From Methanolinea sp. (GTDB taxonomy: Archaea; Halobacteriota; Methanomicrobia; Methanomicrobiales; Methanospirillaceae): a stretch of DNA of 44,528 nt. The position numbers and the translations under genes are program-made. The DNA is taken from the NCBI GenBank assembly GCA_025453675.1, contig JALOPW010000011.1:1-44528 (forward strand). Reading direction: 5' to 3'. Positions 1-9,227 of this stretch are shown here, one piece after another. The notes beneath the pieces were generated by a model. It saw only the letters and a list, made by a program, of their open reading frames with translations. It was not told the origin of the DNA and ran no database searches. The stretch's first letter is position 1; the number at the start of each line of letters is the position of its first letter.

Positions 1-3000
1 TCAGCCATGCGACTTGATCCCGGTCACAAAGGAACTCTTATCAGGGAGGAGGGTGACCCCGAGTATTCTGTCCGCCCCCTCGATCATGGGTTTTCGCAGG
101 GAGACCAGGATGAACTGCGAGGTAGTGGAGAGCTCGCGGATCATCGCGGCGATCCGCTCCACGTTCGAGCCGTCCAGGGACATGTCCACCTCGTCAAACG
201 CATAGAAGGGTGCCGGGATATACTGCTGGATGGAGAAGATGAATGCCAGCGTGGTGAGGGACTTCTCCCCGCCCGAGAGGGCGGAGAGGAGGTGAACGGG
301 TTTGTCACGGGGCTGCACGGCAAACGAGAGACCCCCCGAGAAAGGATCATCCTCGTTCTCCAGGATAAGATGCCCGTTCCCGCTGGTCAGGCGCGCAAAG
401 ACCTCCCTGAAATTCGCGTCGATAGCCTTGAACGCAGTCATAAATGCCTCATACTTCATCTTCTCGAACTTTTCTATCCGTTCAAGCAGCGTAGCCCGCT
501 CACGGGAGAGCACCTCCTTCTTCTCCCCGCGTTCGGTGATTCTCCCCTGAACCCTCTCATACTCTTCGATTGCCAGCATGTTTACCGCCCCCAGTTTCTT
601 TATCTCCCGGGAGGCCTCGGCCATGCCATCCTCGATCTCCTGAAGGGTGAGATCCGTGTCAGTCTCACCCACCTCCCGGCGCAGTACCTCTATCTCCTCT
701 GAAAGGGTTGCGAACCGTTCATTCAGTACTGAGAGCTGGATCTTATACCGTTCGGAGGCGGCATCGAACTCCAGGATTTTCTGCTCTGATTCCCTGATGG
801 TATCCGAGATCTGGGTATGCCGGTTCCGCAGTTCCAGCAGCTCAGTCGAGAACTGCTTCTGTCGTTCTTCTATCTCGTTGATCCTGGTCCGGCTTGCCTC
901 TATCTGCTCGAGTGAGAGGGACACTTCCCGGTCGATATCTGCGTTCTTGGCCTGTATCCTCTCCACTTCGGCCTTCAATTCCTCGAGCCTGGAGGTAAAA
1001 TGCTGCCGCTCCCGCTGGAGGTCGTTGATATCAGCCTCCTTGTTCCGGAGCCTGCGTTCGATATCCTCGCACTCCCTCTTCTTCTTCTCCAGTTGCTCGG
1101 AGAGGACAGGAATGGACGTATCCTCGAGTTTCTTCTTGACCTGCTCGATCTTCTTCCCTGTCAGTGTGATCGCGTCCGTGATAGAATCAAGCCCTGCCTC
1201 GAAGGCGGCCAGTTCTGAGGTCCCGGAACGAACCTCTTCTGCGAGGGCCTCCAGAACCTCGTTGATCTGCGTCTTCTCCCGCAGGGTCACCTCTTCCTGG
1301 CGTGAGAACTCATCCCGGAGAATGGAGAGGCGGGAGATCCCGGCATCCAGTTCCGCCCTCCTGGCTCTCTTTGCGTCGATCTCCTCGCCACCCCTCTTCA
1401 CAGAACGTTCAATATCGGCGATATCGGCTGCCAGCTCTTCCATCTTAGACCTGATGCGGGATATCTCGTCCTCCACCGCTGCGCCAAACCCCCGGAGCGG
1501 TTTCTTGAATGAACCGCCGGTCATGGCCCCGCTCTTTTCAAGGAGCTCCCCTTCAGGAGTGACCATGCGGTACTTCCCGAGAAGCCTCCTCCCCCCTGAC
1601 ATGGACTCCACCACCACGGTACCTCCAAAGACCACCCGGAAGGCGTCTGCGTATTGCGGCTGGAACTCAAGCATCTGCACCGCATACCCTATCACCCCTT
1701 CATCCTTCACAGGGGGCAGGTCAGGAGGCCTCATGCGGGAGAGGGGAAGGAAGGTCACCCTTCCCATCTTCTGTTCTTTTAAATACTCTATGGCCCGGGC
1801 GGCAACCGCATCGTCCTTTACCACTACGTAGTGCAGCCTCTGCCCGGCCGCCACATTAAGGGCGGTCGCATACTCAGGAGGAGCTTTCCCGAGCTGTGCA
1901 ATGGTCCCGAACACGCCATCCATGCCGAGTACGGCCTCGAGCACCCGGCTTCCCGCCTCTCCGCGGGCCTGCTGCTGTGCCTCAAGCCGGATTGCCTCCT
2001 GTTCATGGGTCCGGAACTCCTCCTTCACCCGCTCCAGGGTGGTCCGGCGGGCAAACACGCTGCTCTCCAGCTCAGAGAGTGCCCGGTCAAGGTCAGACTT
2101 CTCTTTCGCAAGGGCTTCCATCTCCCTCGCACTCTCAGAGAGTTTCTGCTCCTTCCCGGTCCCCTCGTCAGAGAGCGCCTGCAGCCGCTCCTCCATCCTC
2201 TCTCTTTCAGAGGTCCGCATGCGGCTTTTTTCGAGGATCATATCCTTCTGGTGGAGGAGGGAAGACCGCTCATTCTTCTTCTCCTCAATCGTCTGCATGA
2301 GGGCGAAGAGTTCATCCTTGGCCCCCTCTGCATCCCTGCTCTGATACTGTATCTGCTGCTCGATCTTCTCCCTCTGTGCGGTCACAGTCGCTGTTTCCAT
2401 GGCCAGGTTGGTGCGGTCGATATTCATCTCCCGAATCGCCTGGCTGCACTCTCCTATCCGGGTCTCTGCCCTCTTATGGTCGATATAGGTGCGGTTTATC
2501 CCCTCCAGGCTGGCCTCCTTCTCCTTCTTTAACCTGGAGATGGTCTGCTCAGCCAGCCTGATGGTTCCCTTGGCTTCTTCGAGCTCGGCGATCAGCCGCA
2601 GGTACTCGGCCCCGCTCTTCTGGTTGATCTGGGTATCGATATCCTGCAGGTCCGATTTGAGATACTCCCGTTCATTCTCCTCGAGGCTCCTGTCCGAGAG
2701 AACCCGGTCAAGCTGTATCCTTTCATCCTCGATCAGCCTGGAGAGGGCAGATGCATCCCTCTCCCTGGTACGGAGAGTGGCGGCGGCCCGCAGGCCTTCC
2801 AGGCGCTGAAGGTTCTCCTGCCAGTGGCGGAACTTCAGGGCCTGTTCCCTCTCCATGGACAGCTCATCCAGGCGTTGCGAAAGCTCCCGGAGCAGGAGTT
2901 CCTCGCGTTCTATCCGTTCCCTCACCACCTCCAGTTCGGTGAGCGCCTGATCCTTTTTTTGGTCAAATTCAGCAACCCCCGCGATCTCATCGATGATCTT

Positions 3001-3441
3001 CCGCCGCTCGAAATCGCTCATCTCGATGATCCGCGTGATGTCTCCCTGCATCACCACATTGTATCCGTGCGGCTTGATGCCGTGCTTTGCCAGGTGCTCG
3101 TTCACCTCGGCCTGCCTGGAGAGCCGGTTGTTCAGGTAGATGTAGCTGTAATACCCACTGGAGGTGCGCTTTATCCTCCTGCGGATCTTCGTCCCGTCAG
3201 AGAATGCGAGGGTAACTTCTGCAGTATGCTTGCCTGAGTTGAGGTTGATGAGGTCTGTCAGTTTCTCGGCCCGCAGCGTCCGCGAGCTGGAAATGGCCAG
3301 GACAAAAAGGATACTATCGATGATGTTGCTCTTCCCTGATCCATTTGGCCCGGAGATGACAGAAAAACCCTCGTAAAACGGGATTTTGGTCTTTTTTGTG
3401 AATGATTTGAAATTATCAATCTCGAGCTCGGTGATGTGCAA
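1..3441 (-). CDS. smc: Chromosome segregation protein SMC
   Basis: SMC ATPase that organises and segregates the chromosome, acting as a homodimer with ScpA/ScpB-type partners on nucleoid DNA. The 1146-residue protein has the full SMC plan: an N-terminal Walker A (GPNGSGKSN, residues 31-39), a long coiled coil, a central hinge (around residues 500-650, with several Gly-rich turns), a second coiled coil, and a C-terminal head with the ABC signature LSGGEKSL and Walker B FYAFDEVDMSLDG. The stop codon is the first three bases of the window, so the gene is complete. The start is a TTG (3439-3441): no in-frame ATG lies upstream, and the resulting N-terminus (MHITELEIDNFKSF) matches the family. It begins 14 bases after the upstream coiled-coil gene, so the two are probably co-transcribed. 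Confidence 0.97.
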   Translation of the reverse strand: MHITELEIDNFKSFTKKTKIPFYEGFSVISGPNGSGKSNIIDSILFVLAISSSRTLRAEKLTDLINLNSGKHTAEVTLAFSDGTKIRRRIKRTSSGYYSYIYLNNRLSRQAEVNEHLAKHGIKPHGYNVVMQGDITRIIEMSDFERRKIIDEIAGVAEFDQKKDQALTELEVVRERIEREELLLRELSQRLDELSMEREQALKFRHWQENLQRLEGLRAAATLRTRERDASALSRLIEDERIQLDRVLSDRSLEENEREYLKSDLQDIDTQINQKSGAEYLRLIAELEEAKGTIRLAEQTISRLKKEKEASLEGINRTYIDHKRAETRIGECSQAIREMNIDRTNLAMETATVTAQREKIEQQIQYQSRDAEGAKDELFALMQTIEEKKNERSSLLHQKDMILEKSRMRTSERERMEERLQALSDEGTGKEQKLSESAREMEALAKEKSDLDRALSELESSVFARRTTLERVKEEFRTHEQEAIRLEAQQQARGEAGSRVLEAVLGMDGVFGTIAQLGKAPPEYATALNVAAGQRLHYVVVKDDAVAARAIEYLKEQKMGRVTFLPLSRMRPPDLPPVKDEGVIGYAVQMLEFQPQYADAFRVVFGGTVVVESMSGGRRLLGKYRMVTPEGELLEKSGAMTGGSFKKPLRGFGAAVEDEISRIRSKMEELAADIADIERSVKRGGEEIDAKRARRAELDAGISRLSILRDEFSRQEEVTLREKTQINEVLEALAEEVRSGTSELAAFEAGLDSITDAITLTGKKIEQVKKKLEDTSIPVLSEQLEKKKRECEDIERRLRNKEADINDLQRERQHFTSRLEELKAEVERIQAKNADIDREVSLSLEQIEASRTRINEIEERQKQFSTELLELRNRHTQISDTIRESEQKILEFDAASERYKIQLSVLNERFATLSEEIEVLRREVGETDTDLTLQEIEDGMAEASREIKKLGAVNMLAIEEYERVQGRITERGEKKEVLSRERATLLERIEKFEKMKYEAFMTAFKAIDANFREVFARLTSGNGHLILENEDDPFSGGLSFAVQPRDKPVHLLSALSGGEKSLTTLAFIFSIQQYIPAPFYAFDEVDMSLDGSNVERIAAMIRELSTTSQFILVSLRKPMIEGADRILGVTLLPDKSSFVTGIKSHG

Positions 3442-3455
3442 AGACCAATGCCCCG

Positions 3456-3935
3456 TTATTTCTTTTGTGCAGAATCCGTCTCCTCATCTTCGGCAACGAT
3501 GAGGTCGCTCTTCTTTCCCGCTCCCGCGGCGCTCTGCTTCTTCTTGGAGAAGCCTGCAGATGCGATGATATAATCGCTGTTCTTCCGCTTCTCCGGCGCA
3601 AGGGTCCCGTTCGGCTGCATGATCATATCCATCTTCTCGGGTGCGGTCTCCACCGGGGCCTGGGCAGACCTCTGGGTCGCGGGTGCAGCAGCGGGTTTTT
3701 TCTGCAGGATGACCGGGCCGCTCATCGGGGGTGCAGCCGGCTTTCCCATGCGCATCTCTGCCCGGGTTCGCTCTTCGCTCGCTTTGGAGAGTTTCATTGC
3801 CACGGATTTGAGGTCCAGCAGCTCCTCGGTAAGCCCCTTGACCAGGGCATCAATCTCCCTTACCTTCTTCTCCAGGGCCGCGACCCGCTCATCAACGGGC
3901 GCAAGACTCCGGTCCTTGTCCTTTATTATTTCCAT
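3456..3935 (-). CDS. Small coiled-coil protein upstream of smc (function unknown)
   Basis: Unrecognised 159-residue soluble protein. Residues 12-65 look like one amphipathic coiled coil with heptad-spaced Leu/Val/Ile and many Glu/Lys. Residues 65-110 are low-complexity and rich in Pro/Ala/Met, and the tail is charged and Lys-rich. No signal peptide, membrane segment or catalytic motif is visible. The ATG is preceded by GAGGAG about six bases upstream. It is the first gene of an apparent two-gene unit with smc, which suggests, by context only, a role near the chromosome or SMC complex. It is too short and lacks the features of ScpA or ScpB. Confidence 0.8.
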   Translation of the reverse strand: MEIIKDKDRSLAPVDERVAALEKKVREIDALVKGLTEELLDLKSVAMKLSKASEERTRAEMRMGKPAAPPMSGPVILQKKPAAAPATQRSAQAPVETAPEKMDMIMQPNGTLAPEKRKNSDYIIASAGFSKKKQSAAGAGKKSDLIVAEDEETDSAQKK

Positions 3936-4254
3936 ATCTGACTCCTCAGGGCTGGTCCGCTTCTCATACCTGTGGTGGGGCGGTGGCTGGCAATATAGGA
4001 AGAGCCCTCATTGATAATCATGAATTATTCCCCTATAATAATTATGCTGCCTGTGAAGGCGGTTTTATGCCATTTTTCTCATTTCTTCCCCTATCGCGGA
4101 GGGTGAGACCGGCATCATGCATCACCCGCCACCCTTCTTTCCCCACCCCGATCCAGCGCATTTTCCAGTCCAACTGTGATAAAAATCAGGAAATGTCGTT
4201 TTTCCCCCTCTGGAGAAGAAAAGGTATTACCTGATCAGATCAACCTTTTTATAC
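3936..4254. promoter_or_regulatory. Divergent promoter region between the smc unit and glyA
   Basis: This 319-bp gap separates two diverging units. On the minus strand an AT-rich stretch at about 4031-4045 (reads ATTATTATAGG on that strand) could be the TATA element for the coiled-coil/smc unit. On the plus strand GATAAAAATC (4178-4187) is a TATA candidate about 70 bases before the glyA ATG. A second AT-run, CTTTTTATAC (4245-4254), touches the ATG itself and cannot serve that start. No RNA gene or ORF of interest was seen here. Confidence 0.45.
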
Positions 4255-5493
4255 ATGTCCAATCTGGCCACCACAGATCCGGAAATTGCCAATATCGTCA
4301 GGAGAGAGATGGAGCGCCAGCGTGACGGTCTTGAACTGATTGCCTCCGAGAACCTGGTCAGTCGTGCGGTGCTCGAGGCCATGGGCTCCGTCATGACCAA
4401 CAAGTATGCGGAAGGGTATCCTGGAAAACGTTACTATGGAGGGTGTGAGTTTCATGACATGGCAGAGAACCTTGCACGGGACCGGCTGAAGGAGTTGTTC
4501 GGTGCACAACACGCAAATGTGCAGCCCCATTCAGGGACCCAGGCGAATATGGCCGTGTATTTTGCCACCATGAAACTCGGGGACCTCATGCTCTCGATGA
4601 AACTCTCACAGGGAGGCCATCTCTCCCACGGGTCCCCTGTCAGTTTCACTGGGCAGTTCTACAAAATCGCCCAGTACGGCGTGGACCCGGAGTCCGAGAC
4701 CCTTGACTACGGTGTGGTGGAGGAGATGGCGCGGAAGGAGCGGCCGGCAATGCTGGTATGCGGGGCCAGCGCATACCCACGAATAATTGATTTTAAGGCC
4801 TTCCAGGAGATAGCAGACACAGTTGACGCCTACTGCATGGCCGATATCGCCCATATCGCGGGTCTCGTGGCCGCCGGAATCCACCCCACGTCCGTCGGGG
4901 TGACTGATTTTACCACTACGACCACCCACAAGACCCTTCGCGGGCCACGCGGGGGGGCCATCATGTGCAATACCGAGTATGCTCAGATCATAGACAAAGC
5001 CGTATTCCCGGGTATGCAGGGTGGCCCTCTGATGCATACCATCACTGCAAAGGCCGTCTGTTTCAAAGAGGCTCTCCGGCCGTCGTTTAAGGAATACAGC
5101 CGGCAGATCGTGAAGAATGCAAAGGCAATGGCCGAGACGCTTCTTGAGATGAACCTCCGGCTGGTCTCCGGCGGCACGGACAACCACCTCATCCTCCTCG
5201 ATTTGAGCTCCCTCGGCATCACAGGCCTGGAAGCCGAGCAGGCTCTTGGGAGGGGCCATATTACGGTGAACAAGAACACCATCCCCAATGAGCAGCGCAG
5301 CCCCTTCGTGACCAGCGGTCTCCGGGTCGGCACCCCTGCCGTGACCAGCAGGGGAATGAAGGAGGAGGAGATGCACCAGATAGGGGAGTGGATCGGGACA
5401 ATCCTTCGGGACATTCATAATGATGCAGCCATCCGGAAGATTGGGGGAGAGGTAACATCTATGGCTGCGAAGTTCCCTCTCTATCCAGAGTGA
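4255..5493 (+). CDS. glyA: Serine hydroxymethyltransferase
   Basis: PLP enzyme interconverting serine and glycine with transfer of a one-carbon unit to a tetrahydropterin carrier, in the cytoplasm. At 412 residues it has the normal family length. Visible motifs are LIASENLVS (28-36), [15 protein letters not shown] (49-63), the substrate/PLP region HSGTQAN, and the PLP-lysine motif [14 protein letters not shown] with K226. The chosen ATG keeps the N-terminal helix ([15 protein letters not shown]) seen in the family, although it has no clear Shine-Dalgarno sequence. A downstream ATG at 4309 has AGGAG in front but would remove 18 residues. folD starts two bases after its stop, so the genes form one operon. 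Whether the carrier is tetrahydrofolate or methanopterin cannot be read from the sequence. Confidence 0.96.
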   Translation: MSNLATTDPEIANIVRREMERQRDGLELIASENLVSRAVLEAMGSVMTNKYAEGYPGKRYYGGCEFHDMAENLARDRLKELFGAQHANVQPHSGTQANMAVYFATMKLGDLMLSMKLSQGGHLSHGSPVSFTGQFYKIAQYGVDPESETLDYGVVEEMARKERPAMLVCGASAYPRIIDFKAFQEIADTVDAYCMADIAHIAGLVAAGIHPTSVGVTDFTTTTTHKTLRGPRGGAIMCNTEYAQIIDKAVFPGMQGGPLMHTITAKAVCFKEALRPSFKEYSRQIVKNAKAMAETLLEMNLRLVSGGTDNHLILLDLSSLGITGLEAEQALGRGHITVNKNTIPNEQRSPFVTSGLRVGTPAVTSRGMKEEEMHQIGEWIGTILRDIHNDAAIRKIGGEVTSMAAKFPLYPE

Positions 5494-5494
5494 C

Positions 5495-6337
5495 ATGATC
5501 CTCGATGGGAAAAAAATATCCGAATCCCGCCTTGCACGACTGAAAGAAGGAATTGACGCATCCGGGCTCTTTCCAGAGCTCGCCACCCTGATCGTGGGGG
5601 AAGACCCTGCATCACAGATGTACGTGCGCATGAAGCACCGGGCATGCGAACAGGTGCATATCAGGTCAAGGGGGATAACTCTCCCGGCATCTTCCACCAC
5701 CGAAGAGGTGCTGGAACAGGTTCGCCGTCTCAACGATGAGGGGGATGTCAGCGGGATCCTGGTGCAACTCCCTCTTCCTGCACAGGTTGACACTCACCGT
5801 GTGGTCGAGGCGGTCCTGCCGGAGAAGGACGTGGATGGCTTCCACCCGGTAAACCTTGGACGACTCTTCACGGGTACTCCCGTCTATTCTCCCTGCACCC
5901 CGAAGGGCATCATGACCCTCCTCGAGGAATACGGTGTGGAACCGGAAGGGATGCATGCGGTAGTGCTGGGGAGGAGCATCGAGGTGGGAAGGCCCATGGC
6001 AGCCATCCTCCTGAATGCCAGTGCCACGGTGACCATATGTCACCGCAGGACCAGGGACTTACCGGGCATTGCAAGACAGGCCGACATACTGGTCGCTGCC
6101 GTGGGAAAAGCGCGGTTTGTGGGACCGGAGATGGTGAAGCAGGGGGCAGTGGTGATCGATGTGGGCACCAACCAGTCAGGCGGAAAGCTCTGCGGAGATG
6201 TTGATTTTGACCGGGTCAGGGATATTGCCGGGGCGATTACCCCGGTTCCGGGAGGCGTCGGACCCATGACTATTGCGTCACTGATGGAGAACACCTTCCT
6301 CGCGGCCAGGCTTCAGTCATGTACCGGTGCACGATAG
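5495..6337 (+). CDS. folD: Bifunctional methylenetetrahydrofolate dehydrogenase/cyclohydrolase
   Basis: FolD oxidises methylene-THF to methenyl-THF with NAD(P)+ and hydrolyses it to formyl-THF. The 280 residues carry the signature [10 protein letters not shown] (with the catalytic Tyr and Lys), the substrate loop GILVQLPLP, the [16 protein letters not shown] signature, a Rossmann region [14 protein letters not shown], and the C-terminal [19 protein letters not shown]. The family usually reads GRSxxVGxP, as here. Its start lies one base after the glyA stop and its 3' end overlaps folP by 19 bases. Methanogens run their main C1 pathway on methanopterin with F420-dependent Mtd and Mch. FolD beside GlyA therefore suggests a separate biosynthetic folate pathway, as described for Methanosarcina barkeri; applying this here is inference. 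Confidence 0.95.
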   Translation: MILDGKKISESRLARLKEGIDASGLFPELATLIVGEDPASQMYVRMKHRACEQVHIRSRGITLPASSTTEEVLEQVRRLNDEGDVSGILVQLPLPAQVDTHRVVEAVLPEKDVDGFHPVNLGRLFTGTPVYSPCTPKGIMTLLEEYGVEPEGMHAVVLGRSIEVGRPMAAILLNASATVTICHRRTRDLPGIARQADILVAAVGKARFVGPEMVKQGAVVIDVGTNQSGGKLCGDVDFDRVRDIAGAITPVPGGVGPMTIASLMENTFLAARLQSCTGAR

Positions 6338-7131
6338 GGGGGCTTGCCGTAGGGGATGGAACCCCTGTCCGGCTGATGGGCGTGATCAACTGCAGCCCTG
6401 AATCATTCTACTCCGGCTCTTATACACCCTCCAAAGACGTTTTTTCCCGTGCCTGCAGCCTCGTCGAGCTGGGAGCTGATATCATCGATGTGGGAGCACG
6501 GAGCACTGCACCGGGAGCGCCCCCGCTCACCCGGAGCGAGGAAGTCGCAAGGATGGAGCGGGCCCTCTCATCACTTGAAGGTTCAGGCATCCGGGTCTCG
6601 GTTGACACCATGGATCCCATAGTGCTCGAAACCTGCCTGGCATATGATATATCCGCTGTGAACGATATCTCGGGGCTCCTGAACCCGGAATATGCCACAC
6701 TGGTGGCTGAATCGGGTCTTCCCGCACTGTTGATGGCCTCGAGGAGGGCGGTGGGGGATGCACGCACCCTCGAAGAGACCCACCAGGCGCTCTCAATGGT
6801 GGAGACCAGGGCGCAGGCATCTGGCGTGAGCGAGTATATTCTGGACCCCGCGATCGGTCTTTGGCAGGAGAGCCGCACCATGGCACTTGACTGGGAACTC
6901 TGCCGGCAATTCCAGGGTTTCTCCATGTATCAACGCCCGCTGCTGGCCGCGGTATCACGGAAATCTTTTCTCGGTGGATTGGTCGGGAAACCACCAGCCG
7001 GGAGGCTATCTGCATCTCTTGCCATGGCCACGCTCCTCGTCTGCAGGGGCGCGGACATGGTGCGCACCCACGATGTGGCGGAGACCCGTGATGCAATCCT
7101 GGTTGCAGAACAGATGAGGCGGCAGGGATGA
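6319..7131 (+). CDS. folP: Dihydropteroate synthase family protein
   Basis: TIM-barrel enzyme that joins a pterin pyrophosphate to an aminobenzoate acceptor. In bacteria the acceptor is p-aminobenzoate; in methanogens it can be the ribofuranosyl-aminobenzene phosphate used for methanopterin. The 270-residue protein shows the DHPS loops: [14 protein letters not shown] near the N-terminus, [26 protein letters not shown], the loop [14 protein letters not shown] and the C-terminal VRTHDV. The usual N-x-TPDSF motif is changed to NCSPESF. It overlaps folD by 19 bases and its TGA overlaps the next ATG (ATGA). Sequence alone does not say whether it serves folate or methanopterin synthesis. Confidence 0.88.
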   Translation: MYRCTIGGLAVGDGTPVRLMGVINCSPESFYSGSYTPSKDVFSRACSLVELGADIIDVGARSTAPGAPPLTRSEEVARMERALSSLEGSGIRVSVDTMDPIVLETCLAYDISAVNDISGLLNPEYATLVAESGLPALLMASRRAVGDARTLEETHQALSMVETRAQASGVSEYILDPAIGLWQESRTMALDWELCRQFQGFSMYQRPLLAAVSRKSFLGGLVGKPPAGRLSASLAMATLLVCRGADMVRTHDVAETRDAILVAEQMRRQG

Positions 7132-7940
7132 ACTCAACCTACACCACCTTCGGTATCCGTACCCCCCTCATACGTGCAGGGGACGATATTGCTTTGATAC
7201 TCGTCAGGGCCGTGCAGGATAGTGCTGTACGGGAATTGCAGGACGGTGATGTCCTGGTAGTGGCGGAGACCGCGGTCTCGACAGCCGAGGGACGGATCAC
7301 CCGCCTTGAATCGCTGGTGCCGGGACCGGAAGCCCGCGACCTTGCCCGCCGTTACGGGATGGATCCCGCACTCGTGCAGTGCATCCTCGACGAGAGTGAC
7401 GAAGTCGTCGGAGGAATCCCTGGATTTTTGCTGTGCATGAAACACGGCACCCTCCTCCCAAACGCAGGGGTCGATGCATCCAATGCTCCTCCTGGTTGTG
7501 TCACCCCATTGCCTTTGAATCCCGGCGACAGCGCGGCTCGCCTGAAAGCAGATCTACATCGCCACACAGGGGCTCGTGTGGGAGTCATCGTCGCGGACAG
7601 CCGGACCCACGCCATGCGAGTAGGATGCAGCGGGGTTGCCATTGGCTGTGCAGGGATACCCTCGGTACTCGATGCACGCGGGCGATGTGACCTCTTCGGC
7701 AGGCCGCTTGCGGTGACCCGTCAGGCGCTCGCGGACAACCTTGCCTCCGCTGCCGAAGTTGTCATGGGAGAGGCTGATGAACAGACTCCTGCCGCGATCA
7801 TCAGGGGTCTCGAGATCCCAATCACGGACATTGAAGGCATCGAGTCGATTGATGCTGAGGAGTGCCTCTTCATGGGTATGTTGAACCAGAAGAGAGATCC
7901 ACCCCCCTCTCCTCGCCATCTCAAGGATTTCTTATCCTGA
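7128..7940 (+). CDS. cofE: CofE-family gamma-glutamyl ligase (F420-0:L-glutamate ligase or a pterin/folate-specific relative)
   Basis: Member of the F420:gamma-glutamyl ligase family, GTP-dependent ligases that add L-glutamate to coenzyme F420-0. Visible family features in its 270 residues are GDVLVVAETAVSTAEGR (the nucleotide/metal region), HGTLLPNAGVDASN, GVIVADSRTHAMR (where classical CofE proteins, from memory, have a DTFGRPxR-type motif), GCSGVAIGCAGI, GRCDLFGRPLAVT and the C-terminal VMGEADEQTPAAIIRGL. It starts by ATGA overlap at the end of folP and closes the glyA-folD-folP operon. The location among C1/pterin genes and the DSRTHAMR variant leave two readings: the genuine CofE of this lineage, or a paralogue glutamylating a folate or pterin. 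The family call is firm; the substrate is not. Confidence 0.8.
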   Translation: MNSTYTTFGIRTPLIRAGDDIALILVRAVQDSAVRELQDGDVLVVAETAVSTAEGRITRLESLVPGPEARDLARRYGMDPALVQCILDESDEVVGGIPGFLLCMKHGTLLPNAGVDASNAPPGCVTPLPLNPGDSAARLKADLHRHTGARVGVIVADSRTHAMRVGCSGVAIGCAGIPSVLDARGRCDLFGRPLAVTRQALADNLASAAEVVMGEADEQTPAAIIRGLEIPITDIEGIESIDAEECLFMGMLNQKRDPPPSPRHLKDFLS

Positions 7941-8167
7941 TTATTTCCCTCTCTCAAACCATTCCCCGCTGTTCTTCTTTCTCAACCGATAAGTAAAAAA
8001 AAATTTGAACTCAAAGAATGATTAATGGGCTCATATGGTAATTTTAAAAGTGTTAGGATGGATTCCTCCACCGGCAGTGCCCTTTCGTATCAATCGGAAA
8101 CGATCAGCTCTACGTCCAGTACTCAACTGCCCAAGAGGGGGATTTTTCCAACAAGAGAGCGATAAAT

Positions 8168-8722
8168 ATGAAAATAAAAGGTATTTCCGCCATATTTTTC
8201 ATTGCGGTATGCATCTTTACATCCGCAGCATCCGCGAATATGCAGGAGCAGTCGTCCTCGGAACAGGATACCCTCATAGGAATGCCCAATCCCTCCGCGG
8301 TCTGGGCTGAAGAGATGGAATATGAGTATCTCATCCGGACCAATGCCGATGGCAGCCAGTACGGGGTCTGCGTTCTCCCTGACGGATCGGAACGCGATGC
8401 CTGGGATTTATTCAGGCAGTCGTCCATTGTCGAACCGGATGAAACCATGATCGGGATGCCGGATCCTTCCGCGATCTGGGCATCACAGGTGGGATATGGG
8501 TATCTCATCCGGACCAATGCCGACGGCAGCCAGTACGGGATTTGCGTTCTCCCTGATGGATCGGAATACGATTCTTGGACATTATTCCGAGAACATTGTG
8601 GAATCCCTGGGCCAACAGGCCTACAAATGGTCCGACCACAACCTTCCATGGGGTCTCCTTTTTCAAAAGAAACAGGTGCCCGATCTCTTATGAGTGCCCG
8701 GTTATCGGGACTCATCCCCTGA
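8168..8722 (+). CDS. Secreted protein with two tandem DUF333 repeats
   Basis: A 184-residue exported protein of unknown function. Residues 1-23 form a signal peptide (MKIKG, hydrophobic FFIAVCIFTSA, then ASA cleavage site). Two copies of a 58-residue unit follow (about residues 38-95 and 96-144). Each contains NPSA/DPSA, then LIRTNADGSQYGVC and LPDGSE-D-W--F, the pattern of the DUF333 domain. In both copies the Cys normally found after NPAS-Y is replaced by Trp-Ala (AVWA, AIWA), while the Cys of YG(V/I)C remains and the second copy ends in EHC. The last 40 residues look unstructured. No catalytic residues are known for this family. An AGAG-type ribosome site lies about ten bases before the ATG. 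Confidence 0.75.
   Translation: MKIKGISAIFFIAVCIFTSAASANMQEQSSSEQDTLIGMPNPSAVWAEEMEYEYLIRTNADGSQYGVCVLPDGSERDAWDLFRQSSIVEPDETMIGMPDPSAIWASQVGYGYLIRTNADGSQYGICVLPDGSEYDSWTLFREHCGIPGPTGLQMVRPQPSMGSPFSKETGARSLMSARLSGLIP
8279..8599 (+). repeat. Direct tandem repeat of 174 bp inside the DUF333 gene
   Basis: Unit 1 (8279-8452) and unit 2 (from 8453, recognisable to about 8599) are in the same frame, 174 bases apart. The segment 8327-8394 recurs at 8501-8568 with only a few, mostly third-position, differences. Such similarity at the DNA level points to a recent in-frame duplication of one DUF333 domain, kept under protein-level selection. Confidence 0.85.
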
Positions 8723-8895
8723 TTTTTCGGATGACGGGATGGACCGCATTCTCGCCAGATCGCCAGAAGATCTGTCCCGCACCACTTCATCGGCATTGGG
8801 TATTCAACCGCATTTTATCCGGGGAGTATCCATGTCGGGGTTTGTGAGAATTGATATCCCTTTGCCTGAACTAATGGTATATTGCAGGTTGAACC

Positions 8896-9162
8896 ATGAA
8901 AATAATAAATGTCCTCTGGATTGGAATAGCCGTAATAGCATTTCTTCTCTGCTGCGGTTGCATCAGCAAGGAAGAACCACCTTCCCCTGCCCGGGAACAG
9001 CAGACAATGGGAAATCCCGCCTCTCTCTATTGCCATTCGCTGGGTTACCAGACCCAGATACGGACGGATGCGAATGGATCCCAGTATGGGGTCTGCTGCA
9101 TGCCGAACGGGACGGAGGTCGATGAATGGGCACTCTATCGGTCAGCCCATCCGGGGACGTAA
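8896..9162 (+). CDS. Lipoprotein with one DUF333 domain
   Basis: Short exported protein of 88 residues. A hydrophobic N-terminus (MKIINVLWIGIAVIAFLLCC) ends in a lipobox-like LCCGC at about residues 18-22, so it is probably lipid-anchored or held by this segment at the membrane outer face. Residues 39-88 form one DUF333 domain: GNPASLYCHSLGY, RTDANGSQYGVCCMPNG and VDEWALYR. Unlike the preceding protein it keeps the Cys after NPASLY. It lies 173 bases downstream on the same strand and is clearly a relative, so the two are a paralogous pair. Function is unknown; bacterial members are sometimes labelled putative hemolysin without evidence. Confidence 0.78.
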   Translation: MKIINVLWIGIAVIAFLLCCGCISKEEPPSPAREQQTMGNPASLYCHSLGYQTQIRTDANGSQYGVCCMPNGTEVDEWALYRSAHPGT

Positions 9163-9227
9163 CAGTGATCATCCCAAGTCGAGAAACACCAGATATCATC
9201 TCTGTTGCAACGATAATGGGGGTATGA

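Noticed and set aside
647-1831. Long open frame of 394 codons on the plus strand opposite smc
   Set aside because: It is the antisense shadow of the smc coiled coil; its Ser/Arg-rich translation has no domain and no ribosome site.
4606-5793. 395-codon frame on the minus strand across glyA and folD
   Set aside because: It spans two well-supported genes in antisense and its translation is biased (Arg/Pro/Ser) without recognisable motifs.
8496-8693. Alternative frame at the 3' end of the DUF333 gene, suggesting a frameshift
   Set aside because: The DUF333 unit ends properly (LFREHC) in the annotated frame; the other frame gives a plausible-looking but unsupported tail, so no frameshift is claimed.
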